Assembly (NCBI GenBank): GCA_964384375.1
Contig: CAYLLN010000034.1
Coordinates: forward strand, 1-64,000
Direction of reading: 5' to 3'
Origin: CAYLLN01 sp964384375
GTDB lineage: Bacteria > Planctomycetota > Planctomycetia > Pirellulales > Pirellulaceae
DNA: 64,000 bases
Part shown: piece after piece, positions 50,755 through 59,634 of the stretch
Layout: the number at the start of each line of letters is the position of its first letter
Position numbering within the stretch: the stretch's first letter is position 1
Notes under the pieces: generated by a model
Seen by the model: only the letters and a program-made list of their open reading frames with translations
What the model was told of the DNA's origin: nothing
Databases searched by the model: none
Made by a program: the position numbers and the translations under genes

Positions 50755-52959
50755 TCAAGGGTCAGAGGTCAGGTCCGCCGTGAAATCAGTAACGGGTTCG
50801 ATGTTGACCGCACAGAACTTCAGTTCGGGTTGCTTCGCGACGCGGCCGATCGCGCTGATCGTCAGGTAGTTCGCCGCGTTCCCTTCGTTCCACAGATCGC
50901 CCCAGTGGAACGGCACGAAGACGAGCCCTGGACGGAGTGAATCTTTGAGGCGTGCGGCCAAGCGGACCGTGCCGCGACGGCTGGTCACCTGCACGAGCAT
51001 CCCCTCGGCAATGGCGAGCCGCTCGGCATCGGCGGGGTGAATCTCGACGTAGGCCGATGGGTCGCGCTTGACGAGCTTGGGGGATTTGCCCGTGCGGGTG
51101 AGTGTGTGCCAGTGGGCATAGAGCCGGCCGGTCGTCAGTGCGAACGGGAACTCGTGGTCGGTCGTCTCCCGCGGCGGACGTTGCGGGCGGGCGAGCAAAC
51201 GGGCCTTGCCGTCGGGGGTCGGAAAACGGCGGTCGAGGTAACGCCGCTTCGTGCCGGGATGGTTTGCATCAGGGCAGGGCCACTGCAGGCTCTTTACCTG
51301 GCGCAGCCGTTCAGCCGTGATACCCGCCATGTCGCAGGGGCGGCCGGCCGTGCAGCGGACAAACTCGTTCCACACGTCGTCGCGCTTCGCGAATTCAAAG
51401 CCAGGAAAGCCGAGTTTGCGGGCGAACGCGGCAACGATCTCCCAATCGGGACGGGCAGTGCCGGGGGGCGTAACGAGCTTGTCGCTGAAGGCCACCATCC
51501 GCTCGCTGTTCGTTGAGGTCCATTCCTTTTCGGCCCAACTGGCCGCAGGAAAGAGGACGTGAGCCTGCTGGGTCGTTTCGGTTGGATGGTACGCGTCCTG
51601 CACGATCACCAGTTCCGCACGGGCCAGCGCGCGGCGAACCTGATGCAGGTCGGGAAGGCTAACCATCGGGTTGGTCGCAGCAATCCAGATCGCCTTGAGC
51701 TTGCCCGATTCGAGGGCGCGGAACATTTCGACGGCAGTGAGCCCGATATGCGCCGAGATGCGGCCGACGGGCAGATTCCAATGCTCCTCGATCTGCCGGC
51801 GATGCTCGGCATCTTCGACAAGCCGGTAGCCGGGAAGCTGATTGGCCAAGAGGCCCGCTTCGCGTCCCCCCATCGCGTTCGGCTGGCCGGTGAGCGAGAA
51901 CGGTCCGGCACCGGGTTTTGCGATCTGCCCGGTCAGCAGGTGCAAATTGATGAGGGCGTTGTGCTTCCACATCCCCACCGTGCTTTGGCCCAGGCCCATG
52001 CAATAGAACGTGAGCCAGCGTTCCGCCGAGCCGATGAGCTCAGTGAGCTGGTCGAGCGTTTCCACCGGCAAGCCGGCCGCGTCGAGCAGTTCGGTTTCGT
52101 TCTGGGCCAGCAGGAACTCGGACAGTTCTGCCAGACCGGACGCGTGTGCAGTCAGAAATTCTTCATCCACACGCCCCGCGACGAGCAACCGCCGGCTGAT
52201 GGCGTTCAAGAGCGCGATGTCGCCGCCGGGCGCGATCGGCACGTGCAGGTCGGCGGCATCGGCAGTGGCCGTGCGGCGGGGGTCGATGACGACCAAAGTA
52301 GGTCGCTCACGCCGTGAGCGACCAGCATCGGATTCGACGTCGATTGCAGCACCGGCCTCCGACGTAGGCCTACATTGGCGCCGCCGTTCCCGAATCCGGT
52401 CGAACGTCACCGGGTGGGCCTCGGCCATGTTCGAGCCGATGACGAGGATCAGGTCGGCGTCGTCGATGTCGTCGTAGCAGGTCGGCGGGCCGTCCGATCC
52501 CAGACTCGTCCGATAGCCAGCGACCGCCGAAGCCATGCAGAGCCGGCTGTTGCTGTCGGTGTTGTTGGTGCCGAGATGCCCCTTGAAGAGCTTGCCGACG
52601 AGATAGACGGTTTCCGTGTCGAGCTGGCCGCTGCCGTAGAACGCAACCGCGTCCGGTCCGTGCTGGGCGATGATCTCTTGCCAGCGACGCACAGCAAAGT
52701 CGAGCGTCTTGTCCCACGTCGCCGGGCGAAGCTGCCCATTCACCCGCATGTGCGGCTGGGCGAGGCGGTCAGGCGTTTGCAGCACCTGAGGCAGCGTCGC
52801 CCCCTTGGCACAGATGCCGCCCAGGTTCGCAGGGGCGTCGGCACACCCCTTCACGCGCATCACCTCGCCATAGCCGGCTTCGATCCACAACCGGCAGCCG
52901 ACGCCGCAGTAGGGACAGACCGCCTCGCCGTGTGTGGGACGATGATCGAGTGGAGCCAT
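50755..52959 (-). CDS. narB: Assimilatory nitrate reductase, molybdopterin subunit
   Basis: A 734-residue Mo-bisMGD enzyme with 4Fe-4S ligands C15, C18, C22 and C50 (CPYCGVGCR..GGICAKG), GSNMAEAHPVTF, VVIDPRRTATA, YCMGLGQSTVG, ATNPMVSLPD and the C-terminal LTTGRLYAHWHT and LVFVPFHWGD. It reduces nitrate to nitrite with ferredoxin or a similar donor. Residues about 196-221 are encoded by an inserted 76-bp palindromic repeat. The last residues (DLTSDP) come from the AGGTCAGA-type repeat. It is in the nirA-narB-narK cluster. Confidence 0.92.
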   Translation of the reverse strand: MAPLDHRPTHGEAVCPYCGVGCRLWIEAGYGEVMRVKGCADAPANLGGICAKGATLPQVLQTPDRLAQPHMRVNGQLRPATWDKTLDFAVRRWQEIIAQHGPDAVAFYGSGQLDTETVYLVGKLFKGHLGTNNTDSNSRLCMASAVAGYRTSLGSDGPPTCYDDIDDADLILVIGSNMAEAHPVTFDRIRERRRQCRPTSEAGAAIDVESDAGRSRRERPTLVVIDPRRTATADAADLHVPIAPGGDIALLNAISRRLLVAGRVDEEFLTAHASGLAELSEFLLAQNETELLDAAGLPVETLDQLTELIGSAERWLTFYCMGLGQSTVGMWKHNALINLHLLTGQIAKPGAGPFSLTGQPNAMGGREAGLLANQLPGYRLVEDAEHRRQIEEHWNLPVGRISAHIGLTAVEMFRALESGKLKAIWIAATNPMVSLPDLHQVRRALARAELVIVQDAYHPTETTQQAHVLFPAASWAEKEWTSTNSERMVAFSDKLVTPPGTARPDWEIVAAFARKLGFPGFEFAKRDDVWNEFVRCTAGRPCDMAGITAERLRQVKSLQWPCPDANHPGTKRRYLDRRFPTPDGKARLLARPQRPPRETTDHEFPFALTTGRLYAHWHTLTRTGKSPKLVKRDPSAYVEIHPADAERLAIAEGMLVQVTSRRGTVRLAARLKDSLRPGLVFVPFHWGDLWNEGNAANYLTISAIGRVAKQPELKFCAVNIEPVTDFTADLTSDP
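52298..52373 (-). repeat. In-frame palindromic element inside narB
   Basis: A 76-bp stretch from GTAGG (52298) to CCTAC (52373), with a hairpin GGTCGCTCAC-GCC-GTGAGCGACC at its left end. It adds about 26 residues between FDRIRERRR and TLVVIDPRR, a spot where related enzymes have a short loop. It resembles the GTAGG hairpins of the spacers. Confidence 0.75.
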
Positions 52960-53016
52960 AAGTGGTAGGTTCCGACCGCCAAGCGGAACCTCGATCGTCG
53001 TGCGTTTGTTTGGTAG

Positions 53017-53073
53017 CCGAATTCGCCAGAATTCGGGCCGATGGGCGATTTCCCTGAACTCTGGCGAGTTCAG
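53017..53073. repeat. Paired palindromes between nirA and narB
   Basis: CCGAATTC-GCCA-GAATTCGG (53017-53036) and CTGAACTC-TGGC-GAGTTCAG (53054-53073), with loops that are reverse complements of each other. They could form hairpins or a loop-loop contact in the mRNA and may influence expression between nirA and narB. Confidence 0.75.
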
Positions 53074-53080
53074 CTATGAG

Positions 53081-54649
53081 TTACGAACGAGGCATGAACT
53101 TCACGACGGGCAACAGCGCGGCCGCGAGGTCGTCGCACGGCACGCTGCTGAGCAATTCCTGGGCGGGCTTCGAGCCGGGTCCGCAGCCGCCTCCAACAAA
53201 GACGTGAGCCGCATCTACGATTTGGCCATCGGCCTGGCGCGAGCGACACGCTTGCAGTCCGATCGTCCCGGCCTGATGCAAGCCGCAGCCGGCCGAACAA
53301 CCCGACCAGCGAATCGTGAGCGGATCGACCGAGGCAGCCCGATCGCCGAGGGCCGTTTCAAGCTGCTTGGCGACATCGATCGCCCAGCCCTTCGTTTCGA
53401 TCAGGGCGAGGTGGCAGTAGTCGTTGCCCGTGCAGGAGACGAGGCCGCGCATCACCGGCGACGGATTCACCGGCAGTTCAGCGAGGAGCGGCTCTTTCTC
53501 GAAATCGCCGAGCTTGCCGTCAGGAATCCCCGGCAGGAGCACGTTCTGGCCGGTGGTGATGCGAATCTCGCCGTTGCCGTACCGCTCGGCCAGATCGGCG
53601 ACGCCGCGCATCTGCTTGGTCGTGATCCGGCCGACGGGGATGAGCAGACCAGCGTAGTTCAGTCCCGGCTGCTTCTGTCGATAGATGCCAACATGGTCGG
53701 TGTGCCCTTTCATCCGCTGATCGACGCCGGCCGGGCGAAGGTCGCGGCCGATGCGACGCTCGAGTTCCTCGCGGAACCACTCCGCGCCGCGATCCTCGAT
53801 CAGAAACGCCAGCCGAGCCCGGTTGCGAGCCTCGCGCGAGCCGAAGTCGCTGAAGATGAGCGTGATGTGGCCGCAGATCGCCGCCGCTTCACTCGGCGTA
53901 ACGAATACATCGAGCGGAGTGGCCGGCCGCATTCCGCCAGAACCTTGCTTGCCGCCGACGAGGACGTTAAAGCCATTCGTGGGCTGGCCGTCAATCTCCG
54001 CAATGGCGGGGATGAGGCCGAGATCCTGAGTTTCCGGATGGCAGCAATTTTCGCGGCAGCCGGTGATCGTCGCGTTGAACTTTCGCGGCAGGTTCGTATA
54101 GGCCGGATCGCCGAGGAACAGGTTCGTGAACTCTTCAGCGGCCGGGGATGAATCGAACAGTTCGTTCGGCGTAAGCCCCGACGCCGGACAGCCGCAGACC
54201 CCGCGGACGTTGTCCATGCCGGTCTGCAGCGTCGTCAGCCCCACGGCCATCAACCGCTGCCAGATTTGCGGCACCTGGCCGATGGTGAACCACCGCATCT
54301 GAATTTGCTGGCGGGTCGTCAGATCGCAGAAGCCCTTGCCGAACTCGTCTGACAGGTCAGCAACGACGCGCCACTGGGCGGCGTTCATCTTGCCGCACGT
54401 CGCCCGCAACCGCATCATCATGTGGCCAGGCGTCTGCTTCCGCAAAAACAAGCCAAACCACTTCAGCCGCTGGCCGTCGTCGTCCGAAATCAGATCTTCG
54501 TCGTCTGCCTCGGCATAGCGCTCGATATCGGGAAAAACGTCGAGCCCGGGCTTTTCGAGCTTCAGCTGCTCAACCTTATTGAGCTTCGCGGTCCGAGCGC
54601 GCACCGGTTGCGGTGCCCGCACGGGAGGAGTGGCGGTAAGTGTGGACAT
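53081..54649 (-). CDS. nirA: Ferredoxin-nitrite reductase
   Basis: A 522-residue siroheme/4Fe-4S enzyme with cluster cysteines C406, C412, C451 and C455 (SCTGNDYC.. and SGCSAGC). Two tandem ferrodoxin-like half domains are visible (RLRATCGKMNAAQWRVVAD.. and LLIPVGRITTKQMRGVADLAERYG). It reduces nitrite to ammonium with ferredoxin. It is the first gene of the nitrate cluster and probably contains the operon promoter upstream. Confidence 0.93.
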   Translation of the reverse strand: MSTLTATPPVRAPQPVRARTAKLNKVEQLKLEKPGLDVFPDIERYAEADDEDLISDDDGQRLKWFGLFLRKQTPGHMMMRLRATCGKMNAAQWRVVADLSDEFGKGFCDLTTRQQIQMRWFTIGQVPQIWQRLMAVGLTTLQTGMDNVRGVCGCPASGLTPNELFDSSPAAEEFTNLFLGDPAYTNLPRKFNATITGCRENCCHPETQDLGLIPAIAEIDGQPTNGFNVLVGGKQGSGGMRPATPLDVFVTPSEAAAICGHITLIFSDFGSREARNRARLAFLIEDRGAEWFREELERRIGRDLRPAGVDQRMKGHTDHVGIYRQKQPGLNYAGLLIPVGRITTKQMRGVADLAERYGNGEIRITTGQNVLLPGIPDGKLGDFEKEPLLAELPVNPSPVMRGLVSCTGNDYCHLALIETKGWAIDVAKQLETALGDRAASVDPLTIRWSGCSAGCGLHQAGTIGLQACRSRQADGQIVDAAHVFVGGGCGPGSKPAQELLSSVPCDDLAAALLPVVKFMPRS

Positions 54650-54958
54650 GCAATCGCAAGTTCGCCGCACAACGCGCCGCCACGCGCGTGCCGAACCAAG
54701 GATCGGGGAGGAGGTGGCTGCGGGAGAATCAGCCGGTCAGTTTTCAACCGCAACGACAAGAGCAATCCGCGGGCCGGGGGCTTCGTACACAGTGGGTTCA
54801 CTTTGCAAACGCTTGTGGGAAAAATACTTGCAGCAAGATTGGTGGGGAGACGTGAGCGACGTTACAAGGGTTTGACTGCTGGCCGCTTGCGCAGTGTGCA
54901 TGGGAAATACGCAGAGCTCGACCGACTGCCAGAACGCGGGAGATTCTCCAAAACAGCG
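54650..54958. other. Region upstream of the nitrate cluster
   Basis: 309 bp between nirA and the membrane protein gene upstream, both on the minus strand. It should carry the promoter for nirA-narB-narK. I looked for sigma54 (GCAA-N5-GTGCC in reverse) and GTA-N8-TAC sites and found no good match. No gene is apparent. Confidence 0.5.
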
Positions 54959-55912
54959 TTACTTCGCTGCGATCGCGTCCGCTTCGATCTCTGCAGCCGA
55001 GCGCATTGTCCACTGGCGCTGGGCGATTTCGGCGAGTTCCAAAGACTCAACCGTGGGAGCAATCAGGTTGGCCGCTCGGAGGATTTCAACCTGGGTGGAA
55101 TCGATTACCAGATTCGTGACGAGTTGCGATTCGACGGTCCTGTGATTCCCCTGATTGTCTGTCGTGGTCTCGCAGCGCGTGATCGAAAGGTAGTTGCTCC
55201 CCTCACACGAATCACAGGCGTGCAGGTTGACGCGGACGTAGGTCGGCTCGTTTCCCGTGGCCCGCGGCGTATCGGCTAGCGTGTCAAAGTTTCCAGTTAG
55301 TACTTCACTCCAGACAGGCTCGCTCCCATTACCAACGTAAAGGTGAGGTGCTTCGCCGGTGATCCACGCCTGGCATGTCTCGCAAAACGGTAGCTCGGCA
55401 ACCTGAGAGCACGCGACCGCCAGCGCGATGAAGACGATCGTGCCGGATTCAATCGCCCATAGAACGACCAGTGTCCAGCCCGTCACGGTATTGTTTTCGG
55501 ACAATCCCCACGAACCGTTCTCGTACAGCTCACCCATCAGGGCCAAGATGTTGTGCGGCAGCAGCGTGGCCAGGCCGACATCGTTCCACATGGACGGCAG
55601 TTCGCCGATTGGGCACATGGCATAGGCGCAGGTTCCCCACTCGACATACAGTCCGACCACTGCGGCCACCACGGCAATGGCGACCGCGGCGGTCGTGTTG
55701 CGAATGTTCCCCTCGCGGGCGGCCCAACCGACAACCCATCCCAAGCTGTAGCCAAACCCGACGGCGAGCGCGAAATTCAGATACACATACGGGATGTAGT
55801 AGAACGTAAAGGCATAGACGATGCCCAGGCAGACGGCTGCCGCGCAACCGATCGCGAGCGCTTGAATCGCGCCGAAGATCGGGACAATGCCGGAGTGTTG
55901 ATAGGTGCGCAT
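54959..55912 (-). CDS. Hypothetical membrane protein with CxxC pairs
   Basis: A 317-residue protein with about four N-terminal membrane helices (LAIGCAAAVCLGIVYAF.., LNFALAVGFGYSLGWVVGW, AVAIAVVAAVVGLYVEW, and TLVVLWAIESGTIVFIALAVAC) and a cytosolic or periplasmic C-terminal domain with FCETC and CDSCEGSNYLSITRCE, a potential zinc site. No family recognised. Confidence 0.65.
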   Translation of the reverse strand: MRTYQHSGIVPIFGAIQALAIGCAAAVCLGIVYAFTFYYIPYVYLNFALAVGFGYSLGWVVGWAAREGNIRNTTAAVAIAVVAAVVGLYVEWGTCAYAMCPIGELPSMWNDVGLATLLPHNILALMGELYENGSWGLSENNTVTGWTLVVLWAIESGTIVFIALAVACSQVAELPFCETCQAWITGEAPHLYVGNGSEPVWSEVLTGNFDTLADTPRATGNEPTYVRVNLHACDSCEGSNYLSITRCETTTDNQGNHRTVESQLVTNLVIDSTQVEILRAANLIAPTVESLELAEIAQRQWTMRSAAEIEADAIAAK

Positions 55913-56060
55913 GGGATGGTGGTCCCGTCGGCCAATTGGGACTTCACAGGACGCAGCAAGTGAATCGGCGGATGCCGCACACCAAACGTAGCACGCGAGT
56001 GGGGGACCACTCGGTTAACGGTGGTAGAACCACACCAACCGCTACTGCCGGAATCGTCTC

Positions 56061-57071
56061 CTACAACCAACCGGCGCTGGCATACCAGTCGATTGTCTCT
56101 CGCAGTCGATCCACGAGCGGTTTGGGAGCGGAGAAGCCGAGATCGCGCTCGGCTGCGGCCGGCGAGCAGGCCCAGCTTCCGGCCAGTGCTTCGCGCAGCT
56201 TGTCGAAGTTCAATTCCTGCGGCTTACCTCGGCACTGGCCGATCAGCTCGCTCGCGCCGGCCACGCACCACGCCAAGGGACCAACCACGGGAATCACCGG
56301 GGCGAATGGCCGCCGCAGCATCAGCCGCACCAGCCGCCCCAGTTCGGCATAGGTCGGATATTCCGGCGCGGCAGCGAAGTAGCAGCCTTGACCGGCGTTT
56401 ATGCCTTGGGCCGGCAATCGCGTCCCTCGCTCAGCGGCCCGAATCAGAATCTCGACCAGATCGGCCACATAGATATACGAGAGGGGCGGCGGTGAAAGTC
56501 CCGGCGACGGATGGAACCGGACGAGCCGGATCGTGCGAAACATCTTAGCCAATGCCAGATCGCGCGGGCCGAAGACGATACCCGGCCGGACGATCGTTGT
56601 CGGCACTTGTGCTGCGAATTCAGCGGCCGCTCGTTCGCCCGCCAGTTTGCTCTTGCCGTACATCGATACCGGGGCGGGGGGATCGGATTCGACCCGTATC
56701 TGCCCCTTTGCAGCCGGGCCGGCAGCGGCGACCGACGACACGACAACTAGTTTCGGCGGCGTCGATTGCTTCGCACATGCCTCGGCAATCGCCCGCGTTC
56801 CCTGTTCGTTCACGCGCAGCATCTCGTCGTACGCGAGCGCCTTCGTCATGCCGGCCAAGTGATAGACCGTGCTCGCGTCTTCCATGGCCCGAGCGATGGC
56901 CGCGACGTTATCGAGATCACCTTCGATCAGTTCCGCTCCAAGTTCCTGCAGTTCCCGCCCGCGCTGGAGTTTGCGGACCAGGCACTTCGGCCGCACGCCC
57001 CGGGCGACGAGCGTTTCGACGAGATTCGTGCCGATGAATCCGGTGCCGCCGGTGACAAAGACGTGCGTCAT
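56061..57071 (-). CDS. NAD-dependent epimerase/dehydratase (extended SDR)
   Basis: A 336-residue extended SDR: FVTGGTGFIGTNLVETL (nucleotide site), VYHLAGM, VVVSSVAAAG, YGKSKLAGER with catalytic Tyr and Lys, and ARPGIVFGPRD-like TTIVRPGIVFGPRD. It resembles hopanoid-associated or dihydroflavonol-type sugar epimerases. It is divergent from the Nramp-like carrier gene; the substrate is unknown. Confidence 0.9.
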   Translation of the reverse strand: MTHVFVTGGTGFIGTNLVETLVARGVRPKCLVRKLQRGRELQELGAELIEGDLDNVAAIARAMEDASTVYHLAGMTKALAYDEMLRVNEQGTRAIAEACAKQSTPPKLVVVSSVAAAGPAAKGQIRVESDPPAPVSMYGKSKLAGERAAAEFAAQVPTTIVRPGIVFGPRDLALAKMFRTIRLVRFHPSPGLSPPPLSYIYVADLVEILIRAAERGTRLPAQGINAGQGCYFAAAPEYPTYAELGRLVRLMLRRPFAPVIPVVGPLAWCVAGASELIGQCRGKPQELNFDKLREALAGSWACSPAAAERDLGFSAPKPLVDRLRETIDWYASAGWL

Positions 57072-57130
57072 GGTGAGTTCGCATCATTCTAGCTCGCCAC
57101 AGCCGATTCGTCGTCCGCTATCATCGGCAC

Positions 57131-58675
57131 ATGTCGCGAGCCGAATCAACAGTTGATACCCCCGGGGCGCTCATCTCTCCGGGAACGCTGCCGCCGCTGG
57201 GTTCTCGCGATCTTCCGCCGCCGGTGCCGCTGGCGCGGATGATCGGTCCGAGCATCATCCTGGCGGGGTTGGCCCTCGGAAGCGGCGAGTTCGTCCTCTG
57301 GCCATATATCACGCTGAAAACCGGGTTCACACTCTTCTGGGCATGCCTCGCCGCAGTGGCTATGCAGTATTTCCTGAACATGGAAATCATGCGCTGGACG
57401 CTCGCGACCGGCGAAACGGCCATGACCGGGATCATTCGCTTGAGCCGGCATTTTGCCTGGATTTTTCTGATCCTCAACATCCTGCCGTGGATGATTCCCG
57501 CCTGGGCCAAGGGGGCGGCGGAAATCGTTGGCTGGATGATCCACGAGCCGCAGTTCAACGCCGCGGGCCAGTCGATTCCTGGACCGTATGAGACGTGGAT
57601 CGCACTCGCGGGCCTCTGGTTATGCGGCATCATTCTGACAGCCGGGCCAGTTGTCTATGAAACGGTCGAACGAGTGCAGTTCTTCCTCGTCGTGTTCATC
57701 ATCGCGGTGGTCATCGGATTGGCCGCGTGGCTGGTGTGGGGTCGGCCCGACGCGGTGGTCGCGCAGGTTACGACGACTGCTACGCTCGGTGCGCCGCGGT
57801 TCATCCCGCCTCTCGACGGCGATCTGACGCCGATGATACTGCTTGGTGCGCTCGCTTTCGCCGGTGCCGGCGGGACGATGAACCTCTGTCAGAGCAACTA
57901 CATCCGCGACAAAGGATATGCGATGGGCTCGCACATCGGCCGCATCACCAGTCCGCTTACCGGCCAGCAAGAGGCGGTCGCAGAGATCGGTTCGCATTTC
58001 CCACACGACGAGCAAAACCTTGGCCGCTGGCGAGTCTGGTTTCGGCGTGCCGCTTGGGAGCATTTCTTCAGCTTCCTGATGACGTGCGTCATCTGCCTCA
58101 CGCTGCTGACGCTCATCAGCTACATCTGTTTTTACGATTCCGCAGGAAATCGAGCGCTCGATCCAGCCAAGTACAAAGACATGCTTTTCGTCTGGGCCGA
58201 AGCGAACCATCTCGTGGAGGTGATCGGTCCGGCAGCGCGCTGGTTTTTCCTGCTGATGGGGGTCGCGATTCTCTTCACGACGGAGTTCGGCGTGCTCGAT
58301 GCCGCCAGCCGCATTTCGACCGACATCGTGAAAGTGACGTGGCTCCGCGACAATCCGCGCTGGAGCCTGGCCCGACTCTATTTCACTTTCCTGTGGGGTG
58401 AGATTGCGCTGGCATCGATCGTGCTGCTCTTGGAACTGGGGAAGATTGAGATCAGTGCGCTGGGGCTTTTCAAACTGACGGCGGCGATGAACGGCGGCGT
58501 CATGTTTCTCTACAGCATCTGCCTCGTTTATATGAACTACTTCCGCCTGCCGCCGCCGATCCGCATTGCCCCCTGGCGACTGGCCATTCTGCTGGTCACC
58601 GTCGTATTCTTCGGCTGCTTCACCATCTGGGCAGGGTACGACACGGCGGTGCGGCTGTTTGCTTCCGCTCGCTAA
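57131..58675 (+). CDS. Nramp-family-like transporter without the DPGN metal motif
   Basis: A 514-residue membrane protein with about 11 helices in Nramp order (GPSIILAGLALGSGEFVLWPYI in helix 1; FLNMEIMRWTLATGETAMTGI in helix 3). In metal-transporting Nramps helix 1 has DPGN; here it is GSGEF, so the site is changed. It may transport another substrate (as in Nramp-related magnesium or amino-acid-like carriers). A cytosolic loop of about 50 residues (YAMGSHIGRITSPLTGQQEAV) is unusual. Confidence 0.8.
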   Translation: MSRAESTVDTPGALISPGTLPPLGSRDLPPPVPLARMIGPSIILAGLALGSGEFVLWPYITLKTGFTLFWACLAAVAMQYFLNMEIMRWTLATGETAMTGIIRLSRHFAWIFLILNILPWMIPAWAKGAAEIVGWMIHEPQFNAAGQSIPGPYETWIALAGLWLCGIILTAGPVVYETVERVQFFLVVFIIAVVIGLAAWLVWGRPDAVVAQVTTTATLGAPRFIPPLDGDLTPMILLGALAFAGAGGTMNLCQSNYIRDKGYAMGSHIGRITSPLTGQQEAVAEIGSHFPHDEQNLGRWRVWFRRAAWEHFFSFLMTCVICLTLLTLISYICFYDSAGNRALDPAKYKDMLFVWAEANHLVEVIGPAARWFFLLMGVAILFTTEFGVLDAASRISTDIVKVTWLRDNPRWSLARLYFTFLWGEIALASIVLLLELGKIEISALGLFKLTAAMNGGVMFLYSICLVYMNYFRLPPPIRIAPWRLAILLVTVVFFGCFTIWAGYDTAVRLFASAR

Positions 58676-58695
58676 CCGATAGGAGAACCATTGCC

Positions 58696-59163
58696 ATGCC
58701 GCTTACTGAACTGATCGAACAATACGCTGCTGGACCCGCTCTCGTACGAAAGGCTGTTGCCGGCCTGTCGCGCGACCAGCTGCTCGCACGACCGATTCCC
58801 GGCAAATGGTCGTCGTTGGAAGTCGTCGCCCACATCGCTGACTTCGAGGCCGTGTTTGTCGATCGGCTCACGTCGGTCATCGCCGAGGATTCGCCGACGA
58901 TCCCCGGCCGCGACGAACAGAAATACGCGGCACGCCTTGCGTATCACGAGCGCGACATCGAAGAGCAGCTGCGGCTGATCGAGATCTGCCGCTCGCACGT
59001 GACTCGTATCCTACGGACAATGACCGATGCGGACTTGGCCCGCGTCGGCAATCACACGGAAGCCGGCCCGCTGACGCTCGAGCAGCTGCTGAACCGGATC
59101 ATCAAGCACGTGCAGCATCACGTGAAGTTCATCGATGAAAAACGGGCAGCGCTGGGCAAGTAA
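58696..59163 (+). CDS. DinB-like metal-binding four-helix protein
   Basis: A 155-residue protein of the DinB/YfiT superfamily: histidines in KWSSLEVVAHIADFE and IIKHVQHHVKFI could bind one divalent metal. Members act as metal-dependent thiol S-transferases or have unknown roles. AGGAGA lies before the ATG, 20 nt after the carrier gene stop, so the two may be cotranscribed. Confidence 0.88.
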   Translation: MPLTELIEQYAAGPALVRKAVAGLSRDQLLARPIPGKWSSLEVVAHIADFEAVFVDRLTSVIAEDSPTIPGRDEQKYAARLAYHERDIEEQLRLIEICRSHVTRILRTMTDADLARVGNHTEAGPLTLEQLLNRIIKHVQHHVKFIDEKRAALGK

Positions 59164-59167
59164 GTGG

Positions 59168-59557
59168 TCAGCCGGATTCAATGATGACGTTGCCATACTG
59201 AATCGTGTCCCCGGTCCGAATCAGTCCCGTTGCGGCCGGCACGCGGCGTTTGAATTGCACGTGCGGCTCGTGAACGATCGGCGCGCCGGCCAGTGCGTCG
59301 GCGAATCGTTGTTGCACTTCGGCCGTGTTCTCGCGCAGGAATTCTTCCGCCATCCAGGCCCGCCCAATCACGAAGTTCGGCCGCAGTGCAGCGAGCACCT
59401 GCATGACCGTCGGCACGTCATCAACCAGCGAGAGGTCAATCGTTTCGATGCCAGGCCAACTCGGAAAACCGCGATCGGCGATGACGAGCGTGTTGGTATG
59501 CCGTACGCGAGCGACGAGGGAAAGGACGTGCGGGTTGAGGATGCCAGACTTGAGCAT
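59168..59557 (-). CDS. RbsD/FucU-family sugar mutarotase
   Basis: A 129-residue protein starting MLKSGILNPHVLSLVARVRHTN.. with LVIADRGFPSW and a C-terminal YGNVIIESG, the RbsD/FucU signature. These enzymes interconvert pyranose and other ring forms of ribose or fucose. The first ATG, which opens the family-typical N-terminus, was used. Confidence 0.92.
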   Translation of the reverse strand: MLKSGILNPHVLSLVARVRHTNTLVIADRGFPSWPGIETIDLSLVDDVPTVMQVLAALRPNFVIGRAWMAEEFLRENTAEVQQRFADALAGAPIVHEPHVQFKRRVPAATGLIRTGDTIQYGNVIIESG

Positions 59558-59634
59558 GAGGGAATTGTACTAGTCGCGGGCGTTTGGCCTACAATAGCAG
59601 CCGCGATTGGTGATATCCTTCCGGGAGCCATGCC

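Noticed and set aside
54650..54958. Sigma54 or NtcA-like site upstream of nirA
   Set aside because: Only partial matches such as GCAAACGCTTGTGGG; the GG of the -24 box is missing.
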